A DNA stretch of 64,000 nt from Chloroflexota bacterium (GCA_013388855.1 JACAEM010000009.1:1-64000), one strand, 5' to 3'; positions 9,843-19,786 are shown, numbered from the stretch's first letter. The notes: a model not told the origin generated them from the sequence alone. Numbers and translations: made by a program.

Positions 9843-10862
9843 ATGGCGCTTGATATTTTTCAGCGAATCCAGACCAGCCTGGAGGAGAAACGTCACCATG
9901 TGACCGAGTTCCTTGAAACGGCTTCGAACGCCGAGAAGGACCTCTGCCTGTGCGATGACGAACATTGTGTGCAGGAGCACCTGCACGTCCTTGAGACGAG
10001 CATCGAGAAGTTGGGAAGTGAAACGCTCGGGTTGTGCGAGATTTGTCACGGTTATGTGGATGCCAGCCGCCTGGAAATGGATTACACCGCGTCCGTTTGT
10101 TTGGATCATTATTCGGAGGCCGAGCGGCGGCGGTTGGAGTCTGAACTGGAGCTTTCGCAGATCGTTCAGCGTGCCCTGTTGCCGCAGCGCGCGCCCGCAA
10201 TCCCAGGTGTGGAGATTGCCGCGTTCAGCCGCCCGGCGGAGATCATCGGAGGCGATTACTTCGATTTCATCCAGTTCCGGGATGGCGCCCACGGGCTGGT
10301 CATCGCCGATGTGAGCGGGCACGGCGTTTCGGCAGGGATGTTGATGAGCAGCCTGCAAACGGCGATCCGCACGATGGCTCCCGATACGGACTCGCCTGCT
10401 GAAATCCTGGAACGCATCAACCGCTTCTATATCCACAACATCAATTTCACCACTTTTGTGACCGTGTTTCTGGCGCGTTTTGATCCGGTTGCGCTGGAGA
10501 TTACCTACGTCAACGCGGGGCACAACCCGCCTGCCGTGCATCGAAGAGACAGCAACGAGGTCAAGTGGTTGATGCCCACCGCGCCGGCAATCGGTTTGGC
10601 GGAGTTTTTCCGTCCGAGGATCGAATCGGTTGCGCTGTCAAAAGGGGATTCTCTGTTGCTGTACACCGACGGCATAACAGAAGTATTGAACGGCGGCATG
10701 GAGCAGTTTGGTCAGGACCGGCTGGGGGAGTTGATCCTGCAAAGCGCGGATCTGCGGGCGTCTGATATGCTTCAGACAGTCCTTCAACGGGCAAGTGCGT
10801 TCGGAGATAACAAGGCTTTGGCTGACGATGTGACGATGGTGGCGCTACGGATTGCAGGGTAG
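9843..10862 (+). CDS. SpoIIE/RsbU-type PP2C phosphatase with N-terminal DksA-like zinc finger
   Basis: The 339-residue protein joins two parts. Residues 1-100 resemble the DksA/TraR family: a helical hairpin, then LCEICHGYVDASRLEM and CLDH, a treble-clef-like metal site. Residues 105-339 are a SpoIIE/PPM phosphatase with the metal-binding motifs IGGDYFDF and ADVSGHGVSAGM and the YTDGITEV motif. Such phosphatases dephosphorylate anti-anti-sigma factors in partner-switching systems. The zinc finger suggests interaction with RNA polymerase or a protein partner, which is inference. GGAGG five bases before the ATG fixes the start. It converges on the diguanylate cyclase gene with two bases between the stops. 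Confidence 0.9.
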   Translation: MALDIFQRIQTSLEEKRHHVTEFLETASNAEKDLCLCDDEHCVQEHLHVLETSIEKLGSETLGLCEICHGYVDASRLEMDYTASVCLDHYSEAERRRLESELELSQIVQRALLPQRAPAIPGVEIAAFSRPAEIIGGDYFDFIQFRDGAHGLVIADVSGHGVSAGMLMSSLQTAIRTMAPDTDSPAEILERINRFYIHNINFTTFVTVFLARFDPVALEITYVNAGHNPPAVHRRDSNEVKWLMPTAPAIGLAEFFRPRIESVALSKGDSLLLYTDGITEVLNGGMEQFGQDRLGELILQSADLRASDMLQTVLQRASAFGDNKALADDVTMVALRIAG

Positions 10863-10864
10863 GT

Positions 10865-13321
10865 TTACCTGCTGATTGCGACCTGATTTCGCCCCCTGTG
10901 CTTGGCGATGTACAATGCCTGATCGGCGCGGGCGATGAGCGTTTCGAATTGAAGGGTGTTATTGTCCTTTTGGGCAACACCGATGCTGACTGTCGCGTTG
11001 ACTTTGTGAGTGCCTGCATCCAGTGGCGTATCTGCGATGCGTTTTCGCAACCGCTCCGCAACGGGCAGGGCGGACTGCAGGTCGGTTTCGGGCATGACGA
11101 TGATCACTTCCTCGCCTCCGTATCTGCCGACAATATCCACTTCCCGCACCGAACTCTTGCACCGTCTTGCGAACTCCTGCAAGACATGATCGCCAGCCTG
11201 GTGTCCATACTTGTCATTGATCGACTTGAAATGGTCGAGGTCGAGCATCATGCAACAAAACGCCCGTTTCATGCGGTGTGCCCGCGAGAATTCGATCTTT
11301 CCCAATTCGAAGATGCTGCGTCGGTTGTGCAGTCCTGTGAGTGGATCGGTCAGGGCGAGGCTTTGCACCTCCTGAAATAGCCGGGCGCGCTCCAGCGAGA
11401 TGCCGACCTGCTTTGCAAAGATGGACATGATCGGCAGGTCCGAGTTTCGGATGCCGGCACCCCATACCCATAAAATTCCCAGCAAGTTGTCCTCGAAAAC
11501 CAGCGGCAGGCGGAGCGATTCCAAATCGGGACCAACACCGAATTTCCCGAGGAGCCGGAGTACGCCTGCTCTCTCGGTTTGGGTGAACAACTTCTGTATT
11601 TCTTCGACGGGGTTAGGTATGGCGGCCGGGTGCAAAAATTCATCTGCGTGTATCGCCTCTTCCAGCATCCGACGAGGAATCGAATATTCGAGCAGTGGAT
11701 ATCCCAATCCATTCTCCACCAATGAGAGAAGACGCGGCTCAAGGGATGTGTAATTGACGGTAAAGAGTTTCTTCTTCTCATCATACACAGCCATGATGCA
11801 GGTCAGTGCGATCTTTTGCAGTTCGTATCCAAGGGTCTGGATAATCTCATCTGTGGTCAGTGCCCTATTAATCTGTGTGGTGATCTGGGTAATCGAATAG
11901 ATCAGGTCATTAGAATGGGCGAGTTGATCCAGCCAGCGCCGTTCAGATTCTTTGGAATGTAATTGCTCGATGGCTGTGGCAAGTTGACCGGCGAGTGTAC
12001 CGAGCAGGTACTCATCGTCCGCGGTGAAGGCATTCGGCTTGGAACTTTCCGTGTTGATCACGCCGAGGACATGATTCCTGATCTTGATCGGCACACACAA
12101 TTCGGAGACGGTACCGGGGTCAATATCCAGATAATTGTCAAGTTCCTTTATATTCCCGATGCGGATCGGTAAGCCAGTCCGGGCGACATGACCGCTTACA
12201 CCGGCTTCGAGCGGAACATCGGGAATTTGCCCGTCCTCTCTGGTGACGAAGCGATAAGAGGGGTGGGGTTTTAGGATGGCGTTTTCATGATCCATCAGCA
12301 GAATTCCGAAATTATCGGGAAACAGATTCTTGCCAATGACCTCGGTGACACGTTCGATCAAATGATCGAGGGTTTCCACTTCGGTGGTGATGATCGCCAC
12401 TTCGTGTAATGCTGTCAGTTGTCTTAACTGCATCTGAGTGTTTTGGAGCAATTGCAGTTTTGTCAAAACGACCGCGGTCTGTTGTGCCACGGTCTCTGCA
12501 TGGGCGATTTCCTGCGGGTTGAACGAACGATGCTGGGTATAGCCAAGGATGACCGCTGCCATGATCTGTCCGTGCACGACCAGAGGAATCCCCAGTATTA
12601 CGCGGCTCGAAAGCCAACATGGAATGCCTTGCAGCAGAGGCGATGTCTTCGGATTTTCAATGATAAGCGGGTGATTTGATTCGAGTACAACGTCAACCAG
12701 CGTTCTTTCTCCCGGCTTGAAGGTCATTTTGGGGAAAGTTTTACTCATCGAACCGTATGCTGCCATCGGAGTTGTGGTCTGACGGGTCTCATCCCAGAAC
12801 GCGAAAAAGCCGTCATCGGCTTTGAAAAGGATTGCGATTTGCTCGGTCAGAATTTCGAGTGTGGTTTGAAGATTTTCTGCCTCAAGCGCTTTGGCGGTGA
12901 TCCTGTTCAATAGTTCCAAAAAATCGGTATGGGAACGACTTTCCCTTTCGTATTGCTCGAGCTTTTTGATCACCTCCAGGCGTTCGCGCGTGATGGAACT
13001 GAGACGTCCGGTCACGACTGCAACCAGGAGGAGTGAAATGGAACGCAGAATGTTGCCAGGGTCGGATAAAAGGGTGGGAACAGGATGGCCTGCAAGTGCC
13101 TCCAAAATCCCGCTTGCACCGATGGAAAGGACGGCGATCATCATCCCGCCTGGAATGCCAAAGTACCAGCTTGCGACAACAACCGGAATGGTGGCAAGGG
13201 AGGCTATCTCGGTCCCGAACTGATTCTGGTAACTTGCAAAAACCACGGTGTAAGCGCCAACTGCAACAGCTACCATGACATAAGGACGGGCACGCTGGCG
13301 TAGTCCGGAGAATTGATTCAT
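10865..13321 (-). CDS. Membrane-anchored GAF-GGDEF diguanylate cyclase
   Basis: The 818-residue sensor starts with several hydrophobic segments (about residues 12-110). Three GAF-like domains follow (roughly 140-300, 300-450, 475-650). A C-terminal GGDEF domain begins near DPLTGLHNRRSIFE and has the active-site loop YGGEEVIIV, a functional GGEE(F)-type variant. It should make cyclic di-GMP from two GTP in response to ligands sensed by the GAF domains. No RxxD inhibitory site is obvious. The start at 13321 has AGAGG nine bases ahead. Cyclic di-GMP is also the ligand of the riboswitches at 54579-54839, so the window carries both a producer and a sensor. Confidence 0.92.
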   Translation of the reverse strand: MNQFSGLRQRARPYVMVAVAVGAYTVVFASYQNQFGTEIASLATIPVVVASWYFGIPGGMMIAVLSIGASGILEALAGHPVPTLLSDPGNILRSISLLLVAVVTGRLSSITRERLEVIKKLEQYERESRSHTDFLELLNRITAKALEAENLQTTLEILTEQIAILFKADDGFFAFWDETRQTTTPMAAYGSMSKTFPKMTFKPGERTLVDVVLESNHPLIIENPKTSPLLQGIPCWLSSRVILGIPLVVHGQIMAAVILGYTQHRSFNPQEIAHAETVAQQTAVVLTKLQLLQNTQMQLRQLTALHEVAIITTEVETLDHLIERVTEVIGKNLFPDNFGILLMDHENAILKPHPSYRFVTREDGQIPDVPLEAGVSGHVARTGLPIRIGNIKELDNYLDIDPGTVSELCVPIKIRNHVLGVINTESSKPNAFTADDEYLLGTLAGQLATAIEQLHSKESERRWLDQLAHSNDLIYSITQITTQINRALTTDEIIQTLGYELQKIALTCIMAVYDEKKKLFTVNYTSLEPRLLSLVENGLGYPLLEYSIPRRMLEEAIHADEFLHPAAIPNPVEEIQKLFTQTERAGVLRLLGKFGVGPDLESLRLPLVFEDNLLGILWVWGAGIRNSDLPIMSIFAKQVGISLERARLFQEVQSLALTDPLTGLHNRRSIFELGKIEFSRAHRMKRAFCCMMLDLDHFKSINDKYGHQAGDHVLQEFARRCKSSVREVDIVGRYGGEEVIIVMPETDLQSALPVAERLRKRIADTPLDAGTHKVNATVSIGVAQKDNNTLQFETLIARADQALYIAKHRGRNQVAISR

Positions 13322-13494
13322 GACCTGCAACCTCTAATCGAAAACCGGAGCAATCGTCCAATCAGATTTCATATTTACATTTACATTTTATTCTTCGAGG
13401 AGCAGAAAAAGGATTGCAACTCCGAAATATCCCGGCGGACAATTTCGTAAATTGCGATGGAAAGATTCATCCATTGCGTCGACGGGACAATTTC

Positions 13495-14496
13495 CTACGC
13501 GCCACTCTGGATGTTCACCTGGTTTGGATTCATGATGTATTGCCACCAGTTGTTATGAATTCCGTTCTTGCGCCCCGCCACTTTGGGGAAATGGCTCATC
13601 CACCATTTATGATGTTCGCGGATATCGCCGTTACCCCAGTCTGCGGCGGTGACCGGTCGGACCACACCCTTGAAATTGGGAAAGTTATCGCGCCAGTCAT
13701 CGCATTCGCTCATCACTCTGGACGGGTTGTTCCAGTCATAGTCCCGTTCGCTGTTCGGCGCGAAATGAACGTTGCCCAGGGCGGCGTGCCCGGGATGTGT
13801 CTGTTCGTACCGTGTGAATCGTTTCCACAGATTGTCGTCGCCGGTCAGTTTTTCGAAAGTCTTTTCCATGATGGATTCGGCGCGATGACCCAGATTTTCG
13901 AGCATTTCGCCCACGCCGCGTTCGTAGGAAAAACCCATGATGACAAAACGCCGTTTTGACGCCTCCGTACCCCGGAGCGGAGGGGCATTGCACCAGAAGG
14001 CGCCGGGTCCGCCCATGATGGATTCGTAAAACCCGGCATGAGGGAAATTGAAGACCCACACCTCATCGATCTCCTCCTTTGCCACGCGTTGCAGAATGTC
14101 GAACCGCTTGATGATGGCATAATAATCGGCTTCCTGCGGTATGTAGGGAGGCGTGATGCCGCGCAGGACATTCAGATATGCCTCCGCGCTATAAACGTAC
14201 CCATCCGCCTTGGCAGGAAAAGCATCCACATCGATGCGCTGAACGATCTGGTGGCGGACGAGTCCGCCGCTGACTTGCAGGACATCGGACATGTATCCCT
14301 TTGCCAGGTCTTCGACCCGGCTCCAGTGCATGTACTCCGACAATTTTTTACCGGATGTCGGTTCGACGACCGGGTCGTAGACGATGACGAGGGTTTTGAG
14401 AGCCGTCAGTTGAGGAGGCTCATCCGGGGAATCGGGAGCAATGACCGGCTGGGTGGGGCTCGAGGTTTTTCGTCGAAAGAAGGGGAAGAGGTTCAT
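13495..14496 (-). CDS. Conserved-looking hypothetical protein
   Basis: I do not recognise the family of this 333-residue protein. It has no signal peptide. After a basic N-terminus (FPFFRRKTSS) comes a Pro-rich stretch, then a compact domain beginning TALKTLVIVYDPVVEP, with motifs VWVFNFPHAGFYESIMGG and DDWRDNFPNFKGVVRPV. The abundance of Trp, His and Asp suggests an extracellular or metal-binding enzyme, but that is a guess. The start chosen, MNLFPFF at 14496, has a weak GGAA ahead. It sits 52 bases downstream of the PP2C-like gene on the same strand, so the two may be cotranscribed. Confidence 0.8.
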   Translation of the reverse strand: MNLFPFFRRKTSSPTQPVIAPDSPDEPPQLTALKTLVIVYDPVVEPTSGKKLSEYMHWSRVEDLAKGYMSDVLQVSGGLVRHQIVQRIDVDAFPAKADGYVYSAEAYLNVLRGITPPYIPQEADYYAIIKRFDILQRVAKEEIDEVWVFNFPHAGFYESIMGGPGAFWCNAPPLRGTEASKRRFVIMGFSYERGVGEMLENLGHRAESIMEKTFEKLTGDDNLWKRFTRYEQTHPGHAALGNVHFAPNSERDYDWNNPSRVMSECDDWRDNFPNFKGVVRPVTAADWGNGDIREHHKWWMSHFPKVAGRKNGIHNNWWQYIMNPNQVNIQSGA

Positions 14497-14548
14497 TTCC
14501 GATAAAACGAAAGATCGAGGATCAATCTCGATCAGTGGCTGATGAAGA

Positions 14549-17050
14549 TTATGGAAGATTGGTCGTAAAGTAGACCTGATCGCCAATGGCAAGGTACAGT
14601 ACGTAATTCGGGCTGACCGCGATCGCGCCGACCGGACTCGATTGGAAGGGATTACCCTTGCCGGAATTGCCGCGTATCTGGTTCAACAATTCGAGCGAAC
14701 GCGGGGAGAAGCGAAAGACGCCCTGGTCTTCGGAGTCGAGCAAAAGGATGACCGGTGTCGGCGGGGCGGTAAGCACCATCTGGGTGAAGTTCGCCTGTGC
14801 GAAAACGTTAATATCCCTGTGAGCGGGGAAGGGGTCCTGGAAGACGAGGGGGTCGATGCAGCGCGTGGGAGTTTCCGCGATACGGCTGAATGTGCAGTTG
14901 GAAATATGCCCGTCGGCATGGAGCAGGTAGAGGTCGTCGCCGCTGACGGCAAGGTCGATGGCGGTATCCATCGTTTCGGGGATCTGGTTGCCAAAGTAGA
15001 AGTACGGGGTATCCACAAATGAGCCGTTCTTTCCGACGAACACCCAGACCGAGCGCGAGGTGGCATCGAGCACATACAGGTTGTCGTTGTCCAGCGCGAA
15101 GGATGTGATACGCTCCCAGTTGGTGTTGGGCAGCGCGGGGAGTGGAAAGGCTTGTGGCACCTGCCCGGGCGAACAGTACAGGAGGTTCCCAGTGGCGTCG
15201 ATGCCGAGCACGGCGGCGCCAAACGCGTTGACCTTCGGCAATGCAAGCAGGTCCACCAGTGTGCCGACCTGATACCCAGCGTAGGTGCCGGGCTGGCAGT
15301 TGAACGCGCCATCGGGTTCGAGGCTTCGTCCGGTGAATGAGGCGTGCAGGATGTTGCCGCCCTCCGCGTTCAGCATGTACAGGTCACTTTCGCTTGCCGC
15401 CATGCGGCTGATTTGCACCGCCCCCCCGAGTCCGTTCGTGAAAGCGGGGATGAATTCGAGACGAATGATCCCCATCAAATTGTCGAGATTTGCCTGCGCC
15501 TCCGCACGCAGGAATTTCGATTCATCCGTTTCGCGATACTTGTCGGCGGCGTCGAGGGTGTCCAGCACATATTGCCAATTTTCCCGTTGACGGACAGGGT
15601 CGGTCTCGCTCACAGCCCGGTCCCGCCCGATGAGCGCCTGCGAGTACAACTCGTCGTATTGCACACTTTGCCCGAACCGCAGGTACACCACCGTGGCGAC
15701 CGTCACCACGAGGACAGGGATGACGACCGCGATGAACGCCATCGCATAGGTCGGCACGGCGAACGTCTTATGCTGGGGATCGCCTTCCACGCCCGGAAGC
15801 AGACGCGGGATAAAACGTTGCAGGAACGTCCCCAACCGCTCGTTCAAACGCCGCCCGCTCTGGATTCCGCTGATCATCACTTTTGCCATCTGGCGCGTCG
15901 CCTCGGCGTGTGCGTTGGATTTTTCCGCTTTGGCTCGGACGGAAACAGGCTTCTCGGTTTCGAGCGTTTCCTCCTCTTCGGGTTCGGTGATGGGCGCTGC
16001 CTCTGCCTTGGGTTCGACCGGTCTTGGCTCCATCGGCTTTGCGCGCGGGATGGACGGCGGGAAACTGCGCGGCGTGGATAGGGAAGCCGCAGTGGCAGAG
16101 ATGGACGCGGAAGGAGTCCCTTCTTTGGGCGGCGGCGGAGCCGCTTCTGCTGGTTGTGGCGGGATGGCGTACGCGGACGGTTGCACGATGTGCGCGGCAA
16201 AATCCGCAAGTCGGTCGAGTTCCTCTTCTGTGATCGAAGTGGATGAGGAGACGGGGGATTTTTCCGGCGCTTCTTCGATGGGGGAGACGAACGTCTCCTC
16301 AGACGCAACTGGCTCCTCCACCACAGAAACAGGTCCCGGCTGGGATGGACGCGAAGCAACCTCTGGGCGCAGGAGGGTGATGGTGCCGTTCCCGCTTTTT
16401 GCCTGAACCAGCGCTGCGTTCAGGTCGCCTTTGGTGAAGGTCAATTTGCGATACGCGGCATCCAATGTGGCAGGCGGACGTTCGCTCAACAGGTCGGCTT
16501 CCCAGTCTCTGGGAAATTTGCCGCACAGCATGAGCAGGTCGTTCGAGTGCAGTTCGACCTGCGAGAAATAGGTCTGGTAACTCTGGCTCGATCCCAGCCC
16601 TTTGCCCGAAAGCGCGGGGTCGTGGATGTGCCGCGCCCCGCCCTCGCCGACCCACACGGCATGGGTCGGTCCGCTTAATAGCAGGGTGCATTGCGAGTCG
16701 CGCAAGGCGGCAAGCGCGAGCAGACCTAGCGCGTATTGTCCGCGCCCGGAGGTGGATAGGTTGCGTTGAAGCAGGGATGAGTTGATGGTCTCTGCGGCTT
16801 TGCGCATGGCGGAGGTCAGCGAACCGGGCGACTGGTAAAAGGCGCTCGCGGCGGAGTTATTCAATTGTTCGAGTTCGGCTGCCGAGAAGATGGCATTGCC
16901 CGACAGCATGAGATAAACGATCAGGCTGTCCTTCTCACGCCCGCGTGCGGTCTTGCGCGGCGGCGTGACAGCCAGCAAACCGGGCAGGTCCGCCGACTCT
17001 TGTCCGTTGATTCTATGAATGGGGAGGATATTGAGGTCGAATGTAGCCAC
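14549..17050 (-). CDS. Large membrane protein: PP2C-like N-domain, linker, TM, propeller-like C-domain
   Basis: The 833-residue protein begins at GTG (17050). Residues 1-225 resemble a degenerate PP2C-type phosphatase fold (KDSLIVYLMLSG, LLALAALRDSQCTLLLSGPT), but the paired Asp metal motifs are not evident, so catalysis is doubtful. Residues 230-420 are a Pro/Glu/Ala-rich disordered linker. One membrane helix lies near 448-470 (MAFIAVVIPVLVVTVATVVY). The extracytoplasmic half has recurring short beta motifs such as DLYMLNAEGG, NLYVLDATSRS and DLYLLHADGH, consistent with a beta-propeller. It could be a transmembrane scaffold linking an outside sensor to an inside pseudo-phosphatase. Function is unknown. 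Confidence 0.75.
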   Translation of the reverse strand: MATFDLNILPIHRINGQESADLPGLLAVTPPRKTARGREKDSLIVYLMLSGNAIFSAAELEQLNNSAASAFYQSPGSLTSAMRKAAETINSSLLQRNLSTSGRGQYALGLLALAALRDSQCTLLLSGPTHAVWVGEGGARHIHDPALSGKGLGSSQSYQTYFSQVELHSNDLLMLCGKFPRDWEADLLSERPPATLDAAYRKLTFTKGDLNAALVQAKSGNGTITLLRPEVASRPSQPGPVSVVEEPVASEETFVSPIEEAPEKSPVSSSTSITEEELDRLADFAAHIVQPSAYAIPPQPAEAAPPPPKEGTPSASISATAASLSTPRSFPPSIPRAKPMEPRPVEPKAEAAPITEPEEEETLETEKPVSVRAKAEKSNAHAEATRQMAKVMISGIQSGRRLNERLGTFLQRFIPRLLPGVEGDPQHKTFAVPTYAMAFIAVVIPVLVVTVATVVYLRFGQSVQYDELYSQALIGRDRAVSETDPVRQRENWQYVLDTLDAADKYRETDESKFLRAEAQANLDNLMGIIRLEFIPAFTNGLGGAVQISRMAASESDLYMLNAEGGNILHASFTGRSLEPDGAFNCQPGTYAGYQVGTLVDLLALPKVNAFGAAVLGIDATGNLLYCSPGQVPQAFPLPALPNTNWERITSFALDNDNLYVLDATSRSVWVFVGKNGSFVDTPYFYFGNQIPETMDTAIDLAVSGDDLYLLHADGHISNCTFSRIAETPTRCIDPLVFQDPFPAHRDINVFAQANFTQMVLTAPPTPVILLLDSEDQGVFRFSPRSLELLNQIRGNSGKGNPFQSSPVGAIAVSPNYVLYLAIGDQVYFTTNLP

Positions 17051-17116
17051 GGCGTAAGAATACTGAAAGGGTTACTATCATTATACTGGTAAAATTTCAA
17101 AGATAAAGGCTGATAG

Positions 17117-18127
17117 ATGAATTTCAAATTGCATAAAGATTTTTCTGAGATCGACTCGAAGTCATGGAATACGCTTGTTGAGCAAAGCATTGCCGATACC
17201 CCGTTCTCACGGTACGAATATCTCAGCGAATGGTGGAAGACCCTCGGCGGCGGCGAGTGGACATCCGCCGAGCTGATCCTTGTTTCCGCCATGGAGAATG
17301 ACCAATTGATCGGAATCGCCCCGCTTTTCATCGCGGAGCATGACGATCAACAGGCATTGATGTTGCTCGGAAGCATTGAAATCTCTGATTACCTGGATTT
17401 GATTGTGTGCGAAGCGGATTTACCGCGCTTCCTCTCCGGGCTGATCGATTTTCTCGGCTCTTCTGAAGCCGGGAATTGGTCCGCCATCGACTGGTATAAC
17501 CTCCCCGATTGCTCTCCCACGCTGGCCGCCCTTAAAACTGAAGCCGGGCGCCGCGGCTGGAACTATCATGAGGAAATGTATCGTCCCACGCCGCGCATCG
17601 CGTTGAACGGTTCATTCGAAGAATATCTCTCCCGCATCGACAAAAAACAACGTCACGAGATCCGCCGCAAGATGCGCCGCGCCGACGAGAGCGGCAGAGT
17701 CAAGTTTGTGGTGGTGGACAAGAACGCCGACATTGGACCCGAATTGGAGTCATTTTTTCATCTGATGGTGCAGGACCCTCACAAAGCCGAGTTTCTGCAT
17801 GAGGTGATGCGCGACCAAATGTCCAACTCCATCCGCGCCGCGCATGAATATGGCTATCTCTGGCTCGCCTTCCTTGAAGTGGACGGAGTCCGTGCGGCGG
17901 CATCGCTCAATTTTGATTACAAAAATAAATTGTGGGGCTACAATTCCGGCGTCAGCCGCGATCACATGGAATTTTCCCCCGGCTGGGTGCTGCTCGGTCA
18001 TACCATTCAGTGGTGCTGCGAAAACGGACGGTACGAATTCGATTTCATGCGCGGCGATGAGGAGTACAAGTATCGCTTTGGCGGAGTGAACAAGTATGTG
18101 ATGAGGGCGAAAGTTGCGAAAAGGTAG
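17117..18127 (+). CDS. BioF2/FemAB-like GNAT acyltransferase
   Basis: The 336-residue protein resembles the CelD/BioF2-like acetyltransferase family, a double-GNAT fold related to FemAB. Supporting motifs are PFSRYEYLSEWWKTLGG at the N-terminus, the basic helix RIDKKQRHEIRRKMRRADE, and the C-terminal GNAT core with FSPGWVLLGHTIQWC and FDFMRGDEEYKYRFG. Members add acyl or aminoacyl groups in cell-envelope polysaccharide or peptide synthesis. The substrate here is unknown. It is transcribed divergently from the PP2C-like membrane protein gene. Confidence 0.85.
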   Translation: MNFKLHKDFSEIDSKSWNTLVEQSIADTPFSRYEYLSEWWKTLGGGEWTSAELILVSAMENDQLIGIAPLFIAEHDDQQALMLLGSIEISDYLDLIVCEADLPRFLSGLIDFLGSSEAGNWSAIDWYNLPDCSPTLAALKTEAGRRGWNYHEEMYRPTPRIALNGSFEEYLSRIDKKQRHEIRRKMRRADESGRVKFVVVDKNADIGPELESFFHLMVQDPHKAEFLHEVMRDQMSNSIRAAHEYGYLWLAFLEVDGVRAAASLNFDYKNKLWGYNSGVSRDHMEFSPGWVLLGHTIQWCCENGRYEFDFMRGDEEYKYRFGGVNKYVMRAKVAKR

Positions 18128-18230
18128 TGCCGAGACACCACACGAGGTCGGAGCATCCATGTTCTTCTGGATTTGTTAATGGCATATTTCCCATTTCGGA
18201 GTATGATTTAACCACCTTACGGAGGTGCCC

Positions 18231-19109
18231 ATGCAAAAAGATATCACCAACGAGATCCTTGAACTGATCCGCCGCACATCGTCCAGCCTGCCGAAGGATG
18301 TGGAGGATCGGTTGAGGGCGTCCATCGAGAAGGAAGAACCCGGATCGGCAGCGCGCGGGGCGCTGGAGACCATCCTGAAGAATATCGAACTTTCCCGCGC
18401 AAATTCCACACCGATCTGCCAGGATACCGGCACGCCGATCTTCTACGTTCATCACCCGGAGGGATGGTCCACGCGGAAGCTCAAGGAACAGATCCGAACC
18501 GCGATGGCGGAAGCCACCAAACGGTCCTATATGCGACCGAACGCCGTGGATGCGATCTACGACAAGAATTCCGGCAATAATCTCGGCGGCGATGAATTTC
18601 CTTCCATCCATTTTGAAGAAGTGGATGCCGATCAGCCTCTGGTCATTGAACTCATGCTCAAGGGTGGTGGATGCGAGAATGTCGGGCGGCAGTATTCCCT
18701 GCCGGATAACAGCCTCGGCGCAGGGCGCGACCTGGCGGGAGTCCGCAAGGTGGTGTTGGACGCAGTGCAGAAAGCGCAGGGGCAGGGCTGTGCACCGGGT
18801 ATTTTGGGTGTGTCGATTGGCGGCGACCGCGGCTCATCTTACATTAAATCGAAGGAAGTCTTGTTCGAGAAGATGGGGACACGCAATGCCGATCCTGAGA
18901 TCGCCAAACTGGAGGAGCGTCTCACGAACGAAGCCAACCAGTTGGGCATTGGTCCGATGGGCTTTGGCGGCAAGACGACCGTGCTCGACACGAAGATCAC
19001 CGGGATGCACCGCCTGCCTGCCAGTTATTTCGTCACCGTTTCGTATATGTGCTGGGCATACCGCCGGCGCAAGATGACGGTGAAGGGCAACGAGGTGGAG
19101 TACGATTAA
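18231..19109 (+). CDS. ttdA: Class I fumarate hydratase, alpha subunit (TtdA-like)
   Basis: The 292-residue subunit carries the three cluster-cysteine contexts of the oxygen-sensitive [4Fe-4S] hydro-lyases: CQDTGTPIFYV, GGGCENVGRQ and GCAPGILGVSIGGDRG. It should hydrate fumarate to malate (or act on tartrate) with the beta subunit encoded next. GGAGG five bases before the ATG at 18231 fixes the start; an upstream in-frame GTG is part of that site. The pair is the two-subunit archaeal/anaerobe type rather than the fused FumA. It supports an anaerobic or microaerobic lifestyle. Confidence 0.94.
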   Translation: MQKDITNEILELIRRTSSSLPKDVEDRLRASIEKEEPGSAARGALETILKNIELSRANSTPICQDTGTPIFYVHHPEGWSTRKLKEQIRTAMAEATKRSYMRPNAVDAIYDKNSGNNLGGDEFPSIHFEEVDADQPLVIELMLKGGGCENVGRQYSLPDNSLGAGRDLAGVRKVVLDAVQKAQGQGCAPGILGVSIGGDRGSSYIKSKEVLFEKMGTRNADPEIAKLEERLTNEANQLGIGPMGFGGKTTVLDTKITGMHRLPASYFVTVSYMCWAYRRRKMTVKGNEVEYD

Positions 19110-19118
19110 ATTGTAGTG

Positions 19119-19134
19119 GCGGACGACCGTCCGC
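19119..19134. repeat. Short GC-rich hairpin between fumarase subunits
   Basis: GCGGAC and GTCCGC flank a four-base loop. It lies in the 44-base gap between the two subunit genes and could tune mRNA processing or be a small dispersed palindrome. Confidence 0.5.
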
Positions 19135-19153
19135 GCCTGTAGGAGATTCAACT

Positions 19154-19786
19154 ATGCGCGAATTATCCATCCCCATCAGCGATGAGTCCATCCGCAGCCT
19201 GCACATCGGCGAACCGGTGACATTGAGCGGCGTTATGATGACCGGACGCGATGCCGTCCACAAGTGGATGAGCGAGACCTTCATCAAGAAGACCCGTCCG
19301 CCGCAGGGCGATGATTTACAAGTGTATGAAGAGATCAAGAAAATTCTGAATCAGGGTGTGTTGTATCACTGCGGACCAGTCGTCAGCGGCGTGGCGACGA
19401 GGGAGTATAAGTTTGTGGCGGCAGGACCAACCACTTCCACGCGTGAGGAGCCGTATCAGGCCGATGTGATGAAGCACTTTAATATCAAAGGTGTGATCGG
19501 CAAGGGCGGCATGGGGGCGAAGACCCTGCAAGGCTGTGTGGATACGCCGGGGGTCTACTTTCATGCTGTGGGAGGCGCGGCGGCGTACCTGGCGCAGACC
19601 GTGCAGAAAGTGTTGGGTGTCTATAAACTCGAGGAATTCGGCGTCCCTGAAGCGATGTGGGTGATCGAAGTGAAGGATTTCCCTGTCGTGGTGACGATGG
19701 ATGCCCACGGACAGTCCAAACATTCCGCGCTGGATGAGGAATCGAAGAAGGTGTTGGACGAATTGCTGGCGCAGCCTTACAAGTAA
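19154..19786 (+). CDS. ttdB: Class I fumarate hydratase, beta subunit (TtdB-like)
   Basis: The 210-residue subunit has the swivelling-domain features of class I fumarase beta chains: SGVMMTGRDAVHKWM near the start, LYHCGPVV, AGPTTSTRE and IGKGGMG. It forms the active site together with the alpha chain encoded just upstream. AGGAG eight bases before the ATG at 19154 supports this start. A strong hairpin follows the stop. Nothing distinguishes fumarate from tartrate as substrate; fumarate is the usual role of the pair in anaerobes. Confidence 0.94.
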   Translation: MRELSIPISDESIRSLHIGEPVTLSGVMMTGRDAVHKWMSETFIKKTRPPQGDDLQVYEEIKKILNQGVLYHCGPVVSGVATREYKFVAAGPTTSTREEPYQADVMKHFNIKGVIGKGGMGAKTLQGCVDTPGVYFHAVGGAAAYLAQTVQKVLGVYKLEEFGVPEAMWVIEVKDFPVVVTMDAHGQSKHSALDEESKKVLDELLAQPYK

